Under the pieces are notes generated by a model. That model had not been told where the DNA came from, searched no databases, and was given only the letters and a program-made list of their open reading frames with translations. The position numbers were made by a program, and so were the translations under genes. From NCBI RefSeq assembly GCF_011762025.1, contig NZ_JAASQR010000002.1, forward strand, positions 372,001-436,000: a stretch of 64,000 nucleotides of DNA, given 5' to 3'. This stretch comes from Sphingobium vermicomposti. Lineage in GTDB: Bacteria; Pseudomonadota; Alphaproteobacteria; Sphingomonadales; Sphingomonadaceae. Each line of letters begins with the position of its first letter. Position 1 is the stretch's first letter. This document shows positions 46,706 through 55,052 of the stretch, piece after piece.

Positions 46706-47709
46706 CCGCCGGTCACGCTCATATGCCGCTGAACGGTGGCAGAGGGAGCGTCAGCGCCGATGCGGAAGTCATGACGTTCCGGCTTCAACCGCAGCGCCCG
46801 GTCGATCAGCGGTTGGACCGCCGCCAGACCGCCCTCCCGGAAGGCGCTCTTTAGGTCGACATGGTCGTCATGGCCCAGACACATGAAGATCTTGCCCTCG
46901 CACGTCATGCGCATTCGGTTGCAATCGCTGCAGAAATTGTTGGTGAGCGGCGTGATGAGGCCCAGCCGCACGCCCATGCCTTCAACTGCGAAATAGCGGG
47001 ACGGGCCGCCCGTGCGATAGGCGATGGACGACAGCTCGACATGCTGGCGCAGTTGGTCCACCACCGCAGTTAGCGGCAGATAATGGTCGGTCCTGTCTTC
47101 CCCAGTTTCGCCGAGCGGCATGGTTTCTATCAGAGAAAGATCGAAGCCCTGATTGCTGCACCACCGCAGCATCGGCAGAATCTCATCGTCATTGACGCCT
47201 TTGAGCGCGACCATGTTGATTTTGACGGACAACCCCGCCGCGCGCGCCGCCGCTAGGCCATCCATCACCGGCTGGATGTTCCCACGACGCGTGACATAGG
47301 CGAACCCGTCGGGGTCAAGGCTGTCCAGGCTGACGTTGATCCGCCTGATACCCGCATCGAACAGAGCGTTCGCATGTTCCGCCAGCCTAGTGCCGTTGGT
47401 CGTCAGCGTGAGTTCGTCCAGTCCATGACCGACATGACGGCCAATCCTGCGCACCAGGTCGATAATGTCCCGCCTGACCAGCGGCTCCCCGCCGGTCAGC
47501 CGAATCTTTCGCACGCCGCGCGCAATGAACAGGTCGGCCAGCAGCGCGATCTCTTCCAAAGTCAGCACCTGGTCGCGGGGCAGGAAGGTCATGCGATCTG
47601 CCATGCAATAGCGGCAACGCAGGTCGCAGCGATCCGTCACCGAAATCCGCAAATAGCTGATCCGGCGACCAAGCGCGTCAATCAACGCCGCGCGCGGTAG
47701 ATCGACCAT
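46702..47709 (-). CDS. moaA: GTP 3',8-cyclase MoaA
   Basis: A 335-residue protein from MVDLPRAALIDALGRRIS. This ATG is preferred because GGAG lies 7 bases upstream; two in-frame Met codons lie further upstream. SVTDRCDLRCRYCM is the radical-SAM CxxxCxxC cluster motif (Cys28, 32, 35). RLTGGEPLVRRD and LDSLDPDGF bind SAM and substrate. NNFCSDCNRMRMTCEGKIF with MCLG carries the second 4Fe-4S cluster. The C-terminal Gly-Gly is present. It makes the first molybdopterin intermediate from GTP with MoaC. The remaining Moco genes are outside the window. Confidence 0.97.
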   Translation of the reverse strand: MVDLPRAALIDALGRRISYLRISVTDRCDLRCRYCMADRMTFLPRDQVLTLEEIALLADLFIARGVRKIRLTGGEPLVRRDIIDLVRRIGRHVGHGLDELTLTTNGTRLAEHANALFDAGIRRINVSLDSLDPDGFAYVTRRGNIQPVMDGLAAARAAGLSVKINMVALKGVNDDEILPMLRWCSNQGFDLSLIETMPLGETGEDRTDHYLPLTAVVDQLRQHVELSSIAYRTGGPSRYFAVEGMGVRLGLITPLTNNFCSDCNRMRMTCEGKIFMCLGHDDHVDLKSAFREGGLAAVQPLIDRALRLKPERHDFRIGADAPSATVQRHMSVTGG

Positions 47710-47836
47710 GTCCATGCTCCGGTAGCTAGGGCATGGACTTGTCCCGTGCAAGCGCCAGCGGTTGCGGGGAAGCGAGCAGGTGAGTAACGGTTGCGGAAGA
47801 GAAGGTGGCGATGGGCCGCTCCGAGGAGTGTCGTTT

Positions 47837-49855
47837 GTGAGCGGTCACACTGCAGCCGACGGGCAGCGCAGTCTTTTCATATTGTCGCCCGGTGACCGGG
47901 ATGGCCTGTCCCAGGCCGCTAGGCAGGCGGGATGGCGTGCCATCGCGGCTCGCCGCACAAGCGATGCCGCCCGCCGCCTGCTTCACAGCGACGCGCAGAT
48001 CGCATTGATCGACATGCGAAAACCCGGCGATGTGGATGTCGGCGCGATCACGTCCATTGCCCCTGCGGTGAATGCTGGGGGCGGCGCGTTGATCATATTG
48101 ATTGACGGTGGCGACATAAGCACCGTGCCTTCCTTGCTGGACGCAGGCGCGACCCATTTCCTGACCTCCCCCTATTCTGGGGATGACCTTCGGGCGACGC
48201 TGGCCTCCGCCCAGCGGCTGGTCGATCGCCTGGGGGGAGGGGCGGCGCATAGCCAGCGTGCCCAGCGCATCCGTCGCGGCGATGCCCTGTTCTGGGAAAT
48301 GGACAGGGATGGCCGCGAAATTCGCCTGAGCGACAATCTGGCACGTCATCTTGGCCTCGATCGGCAGTCGATCAGCCCAGCCTCCTTCATTCGCCATCTT
48401 CCGCGATCGGAACGGCGACCCGTCATGGCGACGATAAGGGCGATGATGCGTTCGGGCCGGATCGAATCCTTCGCCCATGCCGCGCCTGGGGGAGGTGACG
48501 ACCGACTGGTCCATCATCTGCGCAAGTTTGACGGCGCTCTGGCCGCCGATGTGGAATGGCTGACTGATGTCCAGAGGCTCGACGCCATAGAGCGGGACGA
48601 GCTGACCGGCCTTCGTTCCCGGCAAGCGGCGGTGGACTGGCTGGACCATCGCGCCGGGATGGCGACCACGGTGCTGCTGCTGTCCATCAGCCAGTTTGAC
48701 AGGATGAACGCGGCCTATGGCCAGGTGGTGGGGGATGCCCTGCTGGGCCGCATCGCGCGGCGAATCGAACGGATGACCGCGGAGGTCGCGGACGGCGCGA
48801 TTGTCGCGCGGATTGCTGGAACCGAATTCCTGATCGGCCTGACAGGTGACGCCGCCGCGAGTGACCCCGCCACATTCCTGGCGCGCCAGTTGATCGGCGC
48901 GGTCGGCCGTCCATTCAGCGCGGGCGATCATGTGATCCGGTTGACCGCTCGCTGTGGCATTGCCCAGTCGAGGACACAGGACGACGCCACCCAATTGCTC
49001 CGCCGCGCTGGCACCGCGCTGGCCGATGCGCGCCAAGGCGGGGGGGAGGGTATCCGTATCTTTTCCGCCGAAAAACGTAGCCGTCAGGTCGATGCTGACC
49101 AGCTGGAAACCGATTTGCGCCTGGCCCTTCATCGAGGGGAGATCGCCATCATTTTCCAGCCGCAATATCCCGTCGATGGCGAAGCGATGATCGGCGTAGA
49201 GGCGCTCGCCCGCTGGAATCATCCGCAATATGGGCCGTTGGGCGCCGGGATGCTATTCGCGGCGGCGGAACGATCCGACTATATGCTGCCCCTGTCCGCC
49301 CATATCCAGGCAGAAGCGTTGCGGCTGGCGGCGGCCTGGCCACCTGCTCTTGGCTCCCTTCGCCTGTCAATCAACGTCACGGCGGAAGATATCGCCCAGC
49401 CTGGATTCATGGGACGGTTCCTCAGCCTGGTCGACAGCAGCGGCTTTCCCCGGTCACGCTTGACCGTCGAGATTACCGAAAGCGGGCTGATCGAGGATGT
49501 TGAGGGAGCGACGGCGCTGCTGACCGCCCTGCGCGCCGAAGGACTGGCCGTCGCCGTCGATGATTTTGGCACCGGCTATTCCAGCCTAGCCTACCTCAAA
49601 AGCCTGCCGCTCGATTATCTGAAGATCGACAGCGGATTGGCGCAGGACATCGCCGGGACGTCGCGTGATCGCATCATCGTTCGGGGCGTGATCCATATGG
49701 CAAAGTCGCTGGGCCTGCGCGTAATCGCGGAGGGGGTGGAGACGCAGCAGCAGCTGGAGTTGCTCGCCCGCGAAGGATGCGATTATTATCAAGGATTTCT
49801 GCGGTCTGCGGGGGTTTCCTCCGATGATCTGATAGCACTGGCGTCGCAATCGTAG
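47837..49855 (+). CDS. c-di-GMP phosphodiesterase with receiver-like, PAS-like, degenerate GGDEF and EAL domains
   Basis: A 672-residue protein. The GTG at 47837 is preferred because GAGGAG lies 8 bases upstream; the frame stays open to 47762. Residues 10-115 look like a receiver domain (FILSPGDRDGLSQAARQAG, IALIDMRKP), followed by a PAS-like part (LFWEMDRDGREIRLSDNLAR). The GGDEF domain has AGTEF at 327-331, so cyclase activity is unlikely, though GTP binding may remain. The EAL domain is intact: VEALARWNHP (Glu455), VDDFGTGYSSLAYL, YLKIDSGL, AEGVETQQQLELL, and CDYYQGF. It should hydrolyse c-di-GMP. It is divergent from moaA. No transmembrane helix is seen. Confidence 0.9.
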   Translation: MSGHTAADGQRSLFILSPGDRDGLSQAARQAGWRAIAARRTSDAARRLLHSDAQIALIDMRKPGDVDVGAITSIAPAVNAGGGALIILIDGGDISTVPSLLDAGATHFLTSPYSGDDLRATLASAQRLVDRLGGGAAHSQRAQRIRRGDALFWEMDRDGREIRLSDNLARHLGLDRQSISPASFIRHLPRSERRPVMATIRAMMRSGRIESFAHAAPGGGDDRLVHHLRKFDGALAADVEWLTDVQRLDAIERDELTGLRSRQAAVDWLDHRAGMATTVLLLSISQFDRMNAAYGQVVGDALLGRIARRIERMTAEVADGAIVARIAGTEFLIGLTGDAAASDPATFLARQLIGAVGRPFSAGDHVIRLTARCGIAQSRTQDDATQLLRRAGTALADARQGGGEGIRIFSAEKRSRQVDADQLETDLRLALHRGEIAIIFQPQYPVDGEAMIGVEALARWNHPQYGPLGAGMLFAAAERSDYMLPLSAHIQAEALRLAAAWPPALGSLRLSINVTAEDIAQPGFMGRFLSLVDSSGFPRSRLTVEITESGLIEDVEGATALLTALRAEGLAVAVDDFGTGYSSLAYLKSLPLDYLKIDSGLAQDIAGTSRDRIIVRGVIHMAKSLGLRVIAEGVETQQQLELLAREGCDYYQGFLRSAGVSSDDLIALASQS

Positions 49856-49866
49856 CTGGGGATTGG

Positions 49867-50583
49867 TTAGAAACCCAGCGCAAGCCGCCCGATCAGGCTG
49901 GGTCCCGCATGGCGACTGCCCGGCCCTGCTATGCCGCTGTCGGCAAAGCGCAGGCCTGCGGTCCAGCGCTCCTTCAGATAATCAACGCCGAATCCATAGT
50001 CCCAATAGGTGCCGTCGGGTCGCAATCGTGCTGCCCTCAAGGGGTCGGTGACCTGCCCGGATGATCGGCCGATGCGGGCTGAAAGGGTGAATGGGGAGCC
50101 CGGAACGCCCGCGATCGCGGATGCGGACAGGTAAAGATTGTCGCCGCCGATTGCGGACTGGCTGGGTGCATAGCTGGCGAACAGGTCGATGCTGGCGGGG
50201 CCGATCAGGAAGCCCGCGCCCGCGCCCAATTCCCCATAGCCCTGGCCCGCCGCGCCGGGAAACAGACGGTAGCGCGCTTCGCCCGAAAGCCGCCATCCCC
50301 CGACCTGTCGGACAAAGGTTGGACCCACGTCGATCACCGCGTCGGCATTCCCGTGCCGGTCGCTGCCCCAGAGCGTTACCGCCGTTGCGTCCAGGCTCAA
50401 CCCGTCGGCGATCGGTGCGGAAATCGTGCCGCGCACGACTGGATCGCCCTCACTCCAGCTCAATCCTCGCCTCCGCTCATCGCTGGCGACTTCGATCGAG
50501 CCGGACACACCGCCTGCATATTGGGCGAGGGCAGGGGTAGCGCTGGCGGCCGATATCATTGCGGCCACCAGCGCTAGGCGCAT
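49867..50583 (-). CDS. TorF-like putative porin
   Basis: A 238-residue protein from MRLALVAAMISAASATPALA, with a clear signal peptide. The start is chosen because it follows the upstream stop after one base. GVSGSIEVASDERRRGLSWS followed by GDPVVRGTISAPIADGLSLD matches the opening of the TIGR02001/TorF family of putative porins. The strand-rich remainder ends RLALGF, with a C-terminal Phe typical of outer-membrane barrels. Function is unknown beyond pore-like predictions. It is the second gene of a two-gene leftward unit. Confidence 0.82.
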   Translation of the reverse strand: MRLALVAAMISAASATPALAQYAGGVSGSIEVASDERRRGLSWSEGDPVVRGTISAPIADGLSLDATAVTLWGSDRHGNADAVIDVGPTFVRQVGGWRLSGEARYRLFPGAAGQGYGELGAGAGFLIGPASIDLFASYAPSQSAIGGDNLYLSASAIAGVPGSPFTLSARIGRSSGQVTDPLRAARLRPDGTYWDYGFGVDYLKERWTAGLRFADSGIAGPGSRHAGPSLIGRLALGF

Positions 50584-50584
50584 C

Positions 50585-50995
50585 TCAGTTCGTGGCAAGG
50601 TTACGTACCGCATCAAGCTCGGCCAATAGCGGTGCGTGGTCCTTTTCCGCAACCGCGATCAAATGTTCGCGGATGTCAGCTTCGTTCCGGGCCAGGGTGC
50701 GCTCCGCCGCCTGATGCCCCGGCATGCAAGCACCATGCTCGCTCCCGGAAAACCGCTTGTCACTGGAGACCGTGCGAGCGAGCGCGGGGCCGCTGTTCAG
50801 TGCTCGGTCGACGATGATCGTGGCGGTCCATTGGCACCGCTGCATGCTCATGCGCGTCGGGGCTTTTGCGCCCACGGTTTTGGCCTGTATTTCGGTCCGG
50901 GCCGTGTAGGTGGCCTGCACCGGCGTTCCGCGATGATCAATTTGCACGCTATGCGTGGCCGCCGTCGCCGCGAGGGCGATGAGGGTCAAACTCAT
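50585..50995 (-). CDS. Small exported hypothetical protein
   Basis: A 136-residue protein from MSLTLIALAATAATHSVQID; CAGGAG lies 9 bases before the ATG. The start is a short hydrophobic signal-like region. THSVQIDHRGTPVQATYTAR and TRMSMQRCQWTATIIVDRAL are strand-like, with Cys residues in QRCQW and HGACMPG that could form a disulfide. The C-terminal half is helical and charged (HQAAERTLARNEADIREHLI). I do not recognise a family. It is followed after one base by the TorF-like gene, so the two are probably coexpressed. Confidence 0.72.
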   Translation of the reverse strand: MSLTLIALAATAATHSVQIDHRGTPVQATYTARTEIQAKTVGAKAPTRMSMQRCQWTATIIVDRALNSGPALARTVSSDKRFSGSEHGACMPGHQAAERTLARNEADIREHLIAVAEKDHAPLLAELDAVRNLATN

Positions 50996-51127
50996 GTCAT
51001 TCTCCTGCTTGATGCCGGGCTTTGGCGCACGGTCATCGGCGCTGGATGTAGATAGTGACTGTTGCTGTCCTTTTTCCGGGTTTTAACAAAGCCATGCTGA
51101 AGCCGCCGCTTTGGTCCGGGCGACGAC

Positions 51128-54100
51128 CTATCCCGCCGCCGCCTTCGCCAGCCCCTTCGACAGTTGCAGCGCGCCGTTCAACCGCGCCGCCGGATCGGCC
51201 CAGGCGCGGTCCAACACCACCTTGCTATCGGGCCGCAGCCGCGCCACTCCGTTCAACCGCTGGACGTATGCAATCAGGGCCTCTGGCCTCGGGAAGCGGT
51301 CCTCAAAGAAGCTGACCAGCGCGCCCTTGGCTCCTACATCGATCTTGGAGATATTCGCCGTCACGCAATTCTGCTTGATCTCGATAATCTTGAAAAGGTT
51401 CTGCGTGGGTGCGGGTAGTTTGCCAAAACGATCGATCAACTCTGCCGCGAACGCCTCCAGCCCTTGCCGATCCTCGACCTCGTTCAACCGGCGGTAGAGG
51501 CCCATTCGCAAGTCCAGGTCCGGCACATAATCTTCCGGGATGAGGATCGGCGCATCCACCGTGATCTGGGGTGAGAAGCTGTCCCGCTTCTCCACTCCAG
51601 CGCCGCCAGCCTTCGCCTCCAGGATCGCGTCCTCCAGCATCGACTGGTATAGTTCGAACCCGACCTCCTTGATGTGGCCGGACTGCTCGTCCCCGACAAG
51701 ATTGCCCGCGCCGCGAATGTCGAGGTCGTGGGACGCCAGCTGGAACCCGGCCCCCAGCGTATCGAGATCGGACAGGACCTTCAGCCGCTTTTCCGCCGTG
51801 TCGGTGATCACCCGGTTCGCGGGCGTGGTGAAATAGGCATAGGCCCGCGTCTTGGACCGACCGACCCGTCCGCGAAGCTGGTAAAGCTGGGCCAGTCCGA
51901 ACCGATCGGCCCGATGGATGATCAGCGTGTTGGCCGAAGGAATATCGAGCCCGCTTTCCACGATGGTGGTCGATAGCAGCACGTCGTAGCGCTTGTCGTA
52001 AAAGGCGGACATGCGTTCTTCGACATCGGTGGCGCTCATCTGCCCATGGGCGACCACGGGCCGGACTTCCGGCACTTCAGTGCGCAGGAATTCCTCCACT
52101 TCGGTCAGGTCGGCAATGCGCGGCACGACGAAGAAACTCTGCCCGCCGCGATAATGTTCGCGCAGCAAAGCTTCGCGGATCACCACCCCGTCCCAGGGCA
52201 TGATGTAGGTCCGCACCGCCAGGCGATCCACCGGCGGGGTCTGGATAACCGACAATTCACGCAGGCCCGACATCGCCATCTGCAAGGTACGCGGGATCGG
52301 CGTCGCTGTCAGCGTCAGCACATGGACGTCGGTCTTGAGCGACTTCAACCGTTCCTTATGTGTCACGCCGAAACGCTGTTCCTCGTCAACGATGACCAGT
52401 CCCAGCCGCTTGAACTCCAGCCCCTTGGTCAGCAGCGCATGGGTGCCCACCACTATGTCGATCGTGCCATCGGCCAGGCCAGCCTTGACCGCCTTTGCCT
52501 CCTTATCCGGTACCAGCCGCGACAGGCGACCGACCTTCACCGGAAAGCCCCGGAAGCGCTCCTCGAAGTTCATATGATGCTGCCGCGCGAGCAGGGTAGT
52601 AGGGCAGATCAGCACGACCTGCATCCCCGCCATCGCCGCCACGAAAGCGGCCCGCAGGGCGACTTCGGTCTTGCCGAATCCAACGTCGCCGCACACCAGC
52701 CGGTCCATGGGCCGCCCGGCACCCAGATCATCGACCACGTCCATGATGGCGCGGTCCTGATCCTCAGTCTCCTGATAGGGGAAACGGTCCACGAAAGCGG
52801 GATAACCGGCGCTATCCGGCTCCGCCACGGTCGCCGCCCGGAGCGCGCGTTCCGCCGCCGTCTTGAGCAGTTCGCCCGCAATTTCGCGGATGCGCTCCTT
52901 CATCCGCGCTTTGCGCCGTTGCCACGCTTCGCCGCCCAACTTGTCGAGGCTCACGCCCTCGCTGTCGGAGCCGTAGCGGGACAGGACCTCCAGATTTTCG
53001 ACCGGCACATAAAGCTTGTCGCCGCCCGCATATTCCAAAGCCACGCAGTCATGCGCCGCCTTGGCCACGGGGATCTGCATCAACCCCTCATAGCGCCCGA
53101 TCCCATGGTCCAGATGCACCACCAGATCGCCGGGGGACAGCGTCGCCAGTTCCGCCAGAAATGCGTCGGCGCTCTTCTTCCGCTTGGCCCGGCGCACCAG
53201 CCGGTCGCCCAGCATGTCCTGTTCGGTCAGCACCGCCACGTCGGGCGCGGTGAAGCCGTGGTCCAGCGGCAGGACGGTCAATACCGTGCTGCCCCCTGCG
53301 GCGATCCCCAGCGCCTCCTGCCAGCTGTCCGCCGCTGCGACCCGTTTCAGTCCATGATCGACCAGCAAGCCGGAAAGCCGTTCGCGCGCGCCGCCGGAAT
53401 AGCTGGCGATGACGACCTTCTTCTTTGTCCGCTGGAGCGACGCGATATGCTTGCCCACCGCTTCATAGACATTCGCGTTCTGCGCCCGCTCCGGCGCGAA
53501 ATCGCGCGGGCCATCGACAGCGAAATCGATGACAGAGGCGCTTTCCGGCTCATGAAAGGGGGTGGTGGCGTGCATCGGCCACGCCCGTACGACGCCGTCC
53601 CATTCCTGCGCGTCCAGATAGAGCGCCGATGGCTCCAAAGGCCGATATGCCCCTGGATCGGAGGATTTCGCCTGCACCCGATTGGCGTGATAGTCGCGGA
53701 TCGCCTCGAACCGGCTCTCCGCCGCTCCGACGACGCCATGATCCAGCACGATGACGGTATCGTCGCTCAGATGGTCGGTCATCGGCACCAGCCGTTCCTC
53801 GAACAACGGCAGCCAATGTTCCATCCCCGCCAACCGCCGCCCGTCGCTCACCGCCTGATATAGCGGGTCGCCGGTCGCCGTCGCTCCAAAGGTTTCGCGA
53901 TAGCGTCCACGAAACCGCTTGATCGTATCCTCATCCAGCAACGCCTCGGACGCCGGGAGCAGCGTGAATCCGTCGACACTGCCGCTGGTCCGTTGATCGG
54001 CGGGATCGAAACGCCGCACCGTCTCAATCTCATCCCCGAAGAAATCGAGCCGTAGTGGCTGTTCCTCGCCGCCGGGGAACAGGTCGACAATGCCGCCGCG

Positions 54101-54592
54101 AATGGCGAATTCCCCCCGGTCATGCACCGTATCGGTCCGCACATAGCCGTTGGCCTGCAACATCTCGGCCAGCCGCGAAATTGCGATCCGTTCCTTGGGG
54201 GCGAGCTTTGCCACGAGCTGCCGCACACGAAAGGGCGTCAACGTCCGCTGCGTCAGCGCGTTGAGCGTGGTCAGGACAAGCTGCGGCCCCTTGGGCGTGC
54301 CTTGCAAGCCATATAGGCCCGCCAATCGTGCCGACGCCGTTCGCAACGAAGGGCTTGCCCGGTCATAGGGCAGGCAATCCCAAGCCGGAATCTCGACAAT
54401 CTCTATCTCTGGCGCGAAATAATGCGCCGTGTCCGCCACCGCCCGCATGAGTTGTTCATCGGGCGCGACGAACAGCGCACGGGATGGCGCGGCGCGTGCG
54501 ATGTCCGCCAGCAACCAGGGCTGAAACCCCGCGGGAACCCCGGACAGGGTGACAGGAAAGGAGGCTTTGAGGATTTTCTGAAGGTCGGTCAA
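51128..54592 (-). CDS. mfd: Transcription-repair coupling factor Mfd
   Basis: An 1154-residue protein, full length for Mfd. The N-terminal UvrB-like domains include PAWDCLPYDRASPSLRTASA. The RNA polymerase-interacting domain has GDLVVHLDHGIGRYEGLMQI, and the motor domain GDVGFGKTEVALRAAF (Walker A), DEEQRFG (motif II) and HVLTLTATPIPRTLQMAMSG. IIHRADRFGLAQLYQLRGRV followed by GRSKTRAYAY is motif VI region, and a C-terminal TRCF domain follows. It removes RNA polymerase stalled at lesions and recruits UvrA. A palindromic repeat separates it from sdhE upstream. Confidence 0.98.
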   Translation of the reverse strand: MTDLQKILKASFPVTLSGVPAGFQPWLLADIARAAPSRALFVAPDEQLMRAVADTAHYFAPEIEIVEIPAWDCLPYDRASPSLRTASARLAGLYGLQGTPKGPQLVLTTLNALTQRTLTPFRVRQLVAKLAPKERIAISRLAEMLQANGYVRTDTVHDRGEFAIRGGIVDLFPGGEEQPLRLDFFGDEIETVRRFDPADQRTSGSVDGFTLLPASEALLDEDTIKRFRGRYRETFGATATGDPLYQAVSDGRRLAGMEHWLPLFEERLVPMTDHLSDDTVIVLDHGVVGAAESRFEAIRDYHANRVQAKSSDPGAYRPLEPSALYLDAQEWDGVVRAWPMHATTPFHEPESASVIDFAVDGPRDFAPERAQNANVYEAVGKHIASLQRTKKKVVIASYSGGARERLSGLLVDHGLKRVAAADSWQEALGIAAGGSTVLTVLPLDHGFTAPDVAVLTEQDMLGDRLVRRAKRKKSADAFLAELATLSPGDLVVHLDHGIGRYEGLMQIPVAKAAHDCVALEYAGGDKLYVPVENLEVLSRYGSDSEGVSLDKLGGEAWQRRKARMKERIREIAGELLKTAAERALRAATVAEPDSAGYPAFVDRFPYQETEDQDRAIMDVVDDLGAGRPMDRLVCGDVGFGKTEVALRAAFVAAMAGMQVVLICPTTLLARQHHMNFEERFRGFPVKVGRLSRLVPDKEAKAVKAGLADGTIDIVVGTHALLTKGLEFKRLGLVIVDEEQRFGVTHKERLKSLKTDVHVLTLTATPIPRTLQMAMSGLRELSVIQTPPVDRLAVRTYIMPWDGVVIREALLREHYRGGQSFFVVPRIADLTEVEEFLRTEVPEVRPVVAHGQMSATDVEERMSAFYDKRYDVLLSTTIVESGLDIPSANTLIIHRADRFGLAQLYQLRGRVGRSKTRAYAYFTTPANRVITDTAEKRLKVLSDLDTLGAGFQLASHDLDIRGAGNLVGDEQSGHIKEVGFELYQSMLEDAILEAKAGGAGVEKRDSFSPQITVDAPILIPEDYVPDLDLRMGLYRRLNEVEDRQGLEAFAAELIDRFGKLPAPTQNLFKIIEIKQNCVTANISKIDVGAKGALVSFFEDRFPRPEALIAYVQRLNGVARLRPDSKVVLDRAWADPAARLNGALQLSKGLAKAAAG

Positions 54593-54604
54593 ACTAGCAA
54601 CATC

Positions 54605-54682
54605 CGTTCGGGCTGAGCTTGTCGAAGCCCTGCACTTCTTTCCGAGGAAAAGTGAGGCCCTTCGACAAGCTCAGGGCGAACG
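54605..54682. repeat. Inverted repeat between sdhE and mfd
   Basis: The 23-base arm at 54605-54627 (CGTTCGGGCTGAGCTTG...) and the arm at 54660-54682 (...CAAGCTCAGGGCGAACG) are complementary with two mismatches. The 32-base centre is A- and G-rich. Related sequence appears at 58836-58873. In the sdhE-mfd transcript this would fold into a hairpin just before the mfd start. Elements of this wording are common between genes in sphingomonads, which is recollection rather than a search. Confidence 0.85.
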
Positions 54683-54696
54683 TGAAGAGAGGGCGC

Positions 54697-54966
54697 CTAT
54701 TTCCGCCCAATCTCCACAAAATCCATCTTCACGAATTTATCCCACATCGGCCCGCGCCATTCATCGGGCAGCGGCAGCGTGCCCAAGGCCCAAGCCATGA
54801 TGTCGGCATCCTGTTCCTCGATAAATCGTTCGAACCAGTCGATATCCTCTTCGCTCCACTCTGCATGATAGCAATCGAAAAAGCCGCCGACGGCCAGGTC
54901 CGCTTCCTTGATGCCACGATGCCAGGCCCGGAACTGCAGGCGGCGGATGCGGGGATCTTCGTTCAC
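54697..54966 (-). CDS. sdhE: Succinate dehydrogenase assembly factor SdhE (DUF339)
   Basis: An 89-residue acidic protein. HRGIKEADL (Arg17, Gly18, Glu21) is the RGxxE motif that contacts flavin and SdhA, and the following helices (GGFFDCYHAEWSEEDIDWFE, EEQDADIMAWALG) fit the small five-helix fold. It promotes covalent FAD attachment to SdhA. It is divergent from recG, with 86 bases between starts, and lies upstream of mfd on the same strand. Confidence 0.93.
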   Translation of the reverse strand: MNEDPRIRRLQFRAWHRGIKEADLAVGGFFDCYHAEWSEEDIDWFERFIEEQDADIMAWALGTLPLPDEWRGPMWDKFVKMDFVEIGRK

Positions 54967-55052
54967 AATTTGTTCCTTAGCCGTGCATGCGAGATTTGCC
55001 GATCGGATGTTTGCGCATCGTCCCGGCTGGGCTAGAGCATTGGGCCATAACC

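Noticed and set aside
47726..49228. 500-codon minus-strand open frame opposite the EAL gene
   Set aside because: Antisense to a gene with intact EAL motifs; it also overlaps the moaA upstream region, and has no motif of its own.
52046..53863. 605-codon plus-strand open frame opposite mfd
   Set aside because: Antisense to a clear full-length mfd; low-complexity His/Arg/Gln composition and no ribosome binding site.
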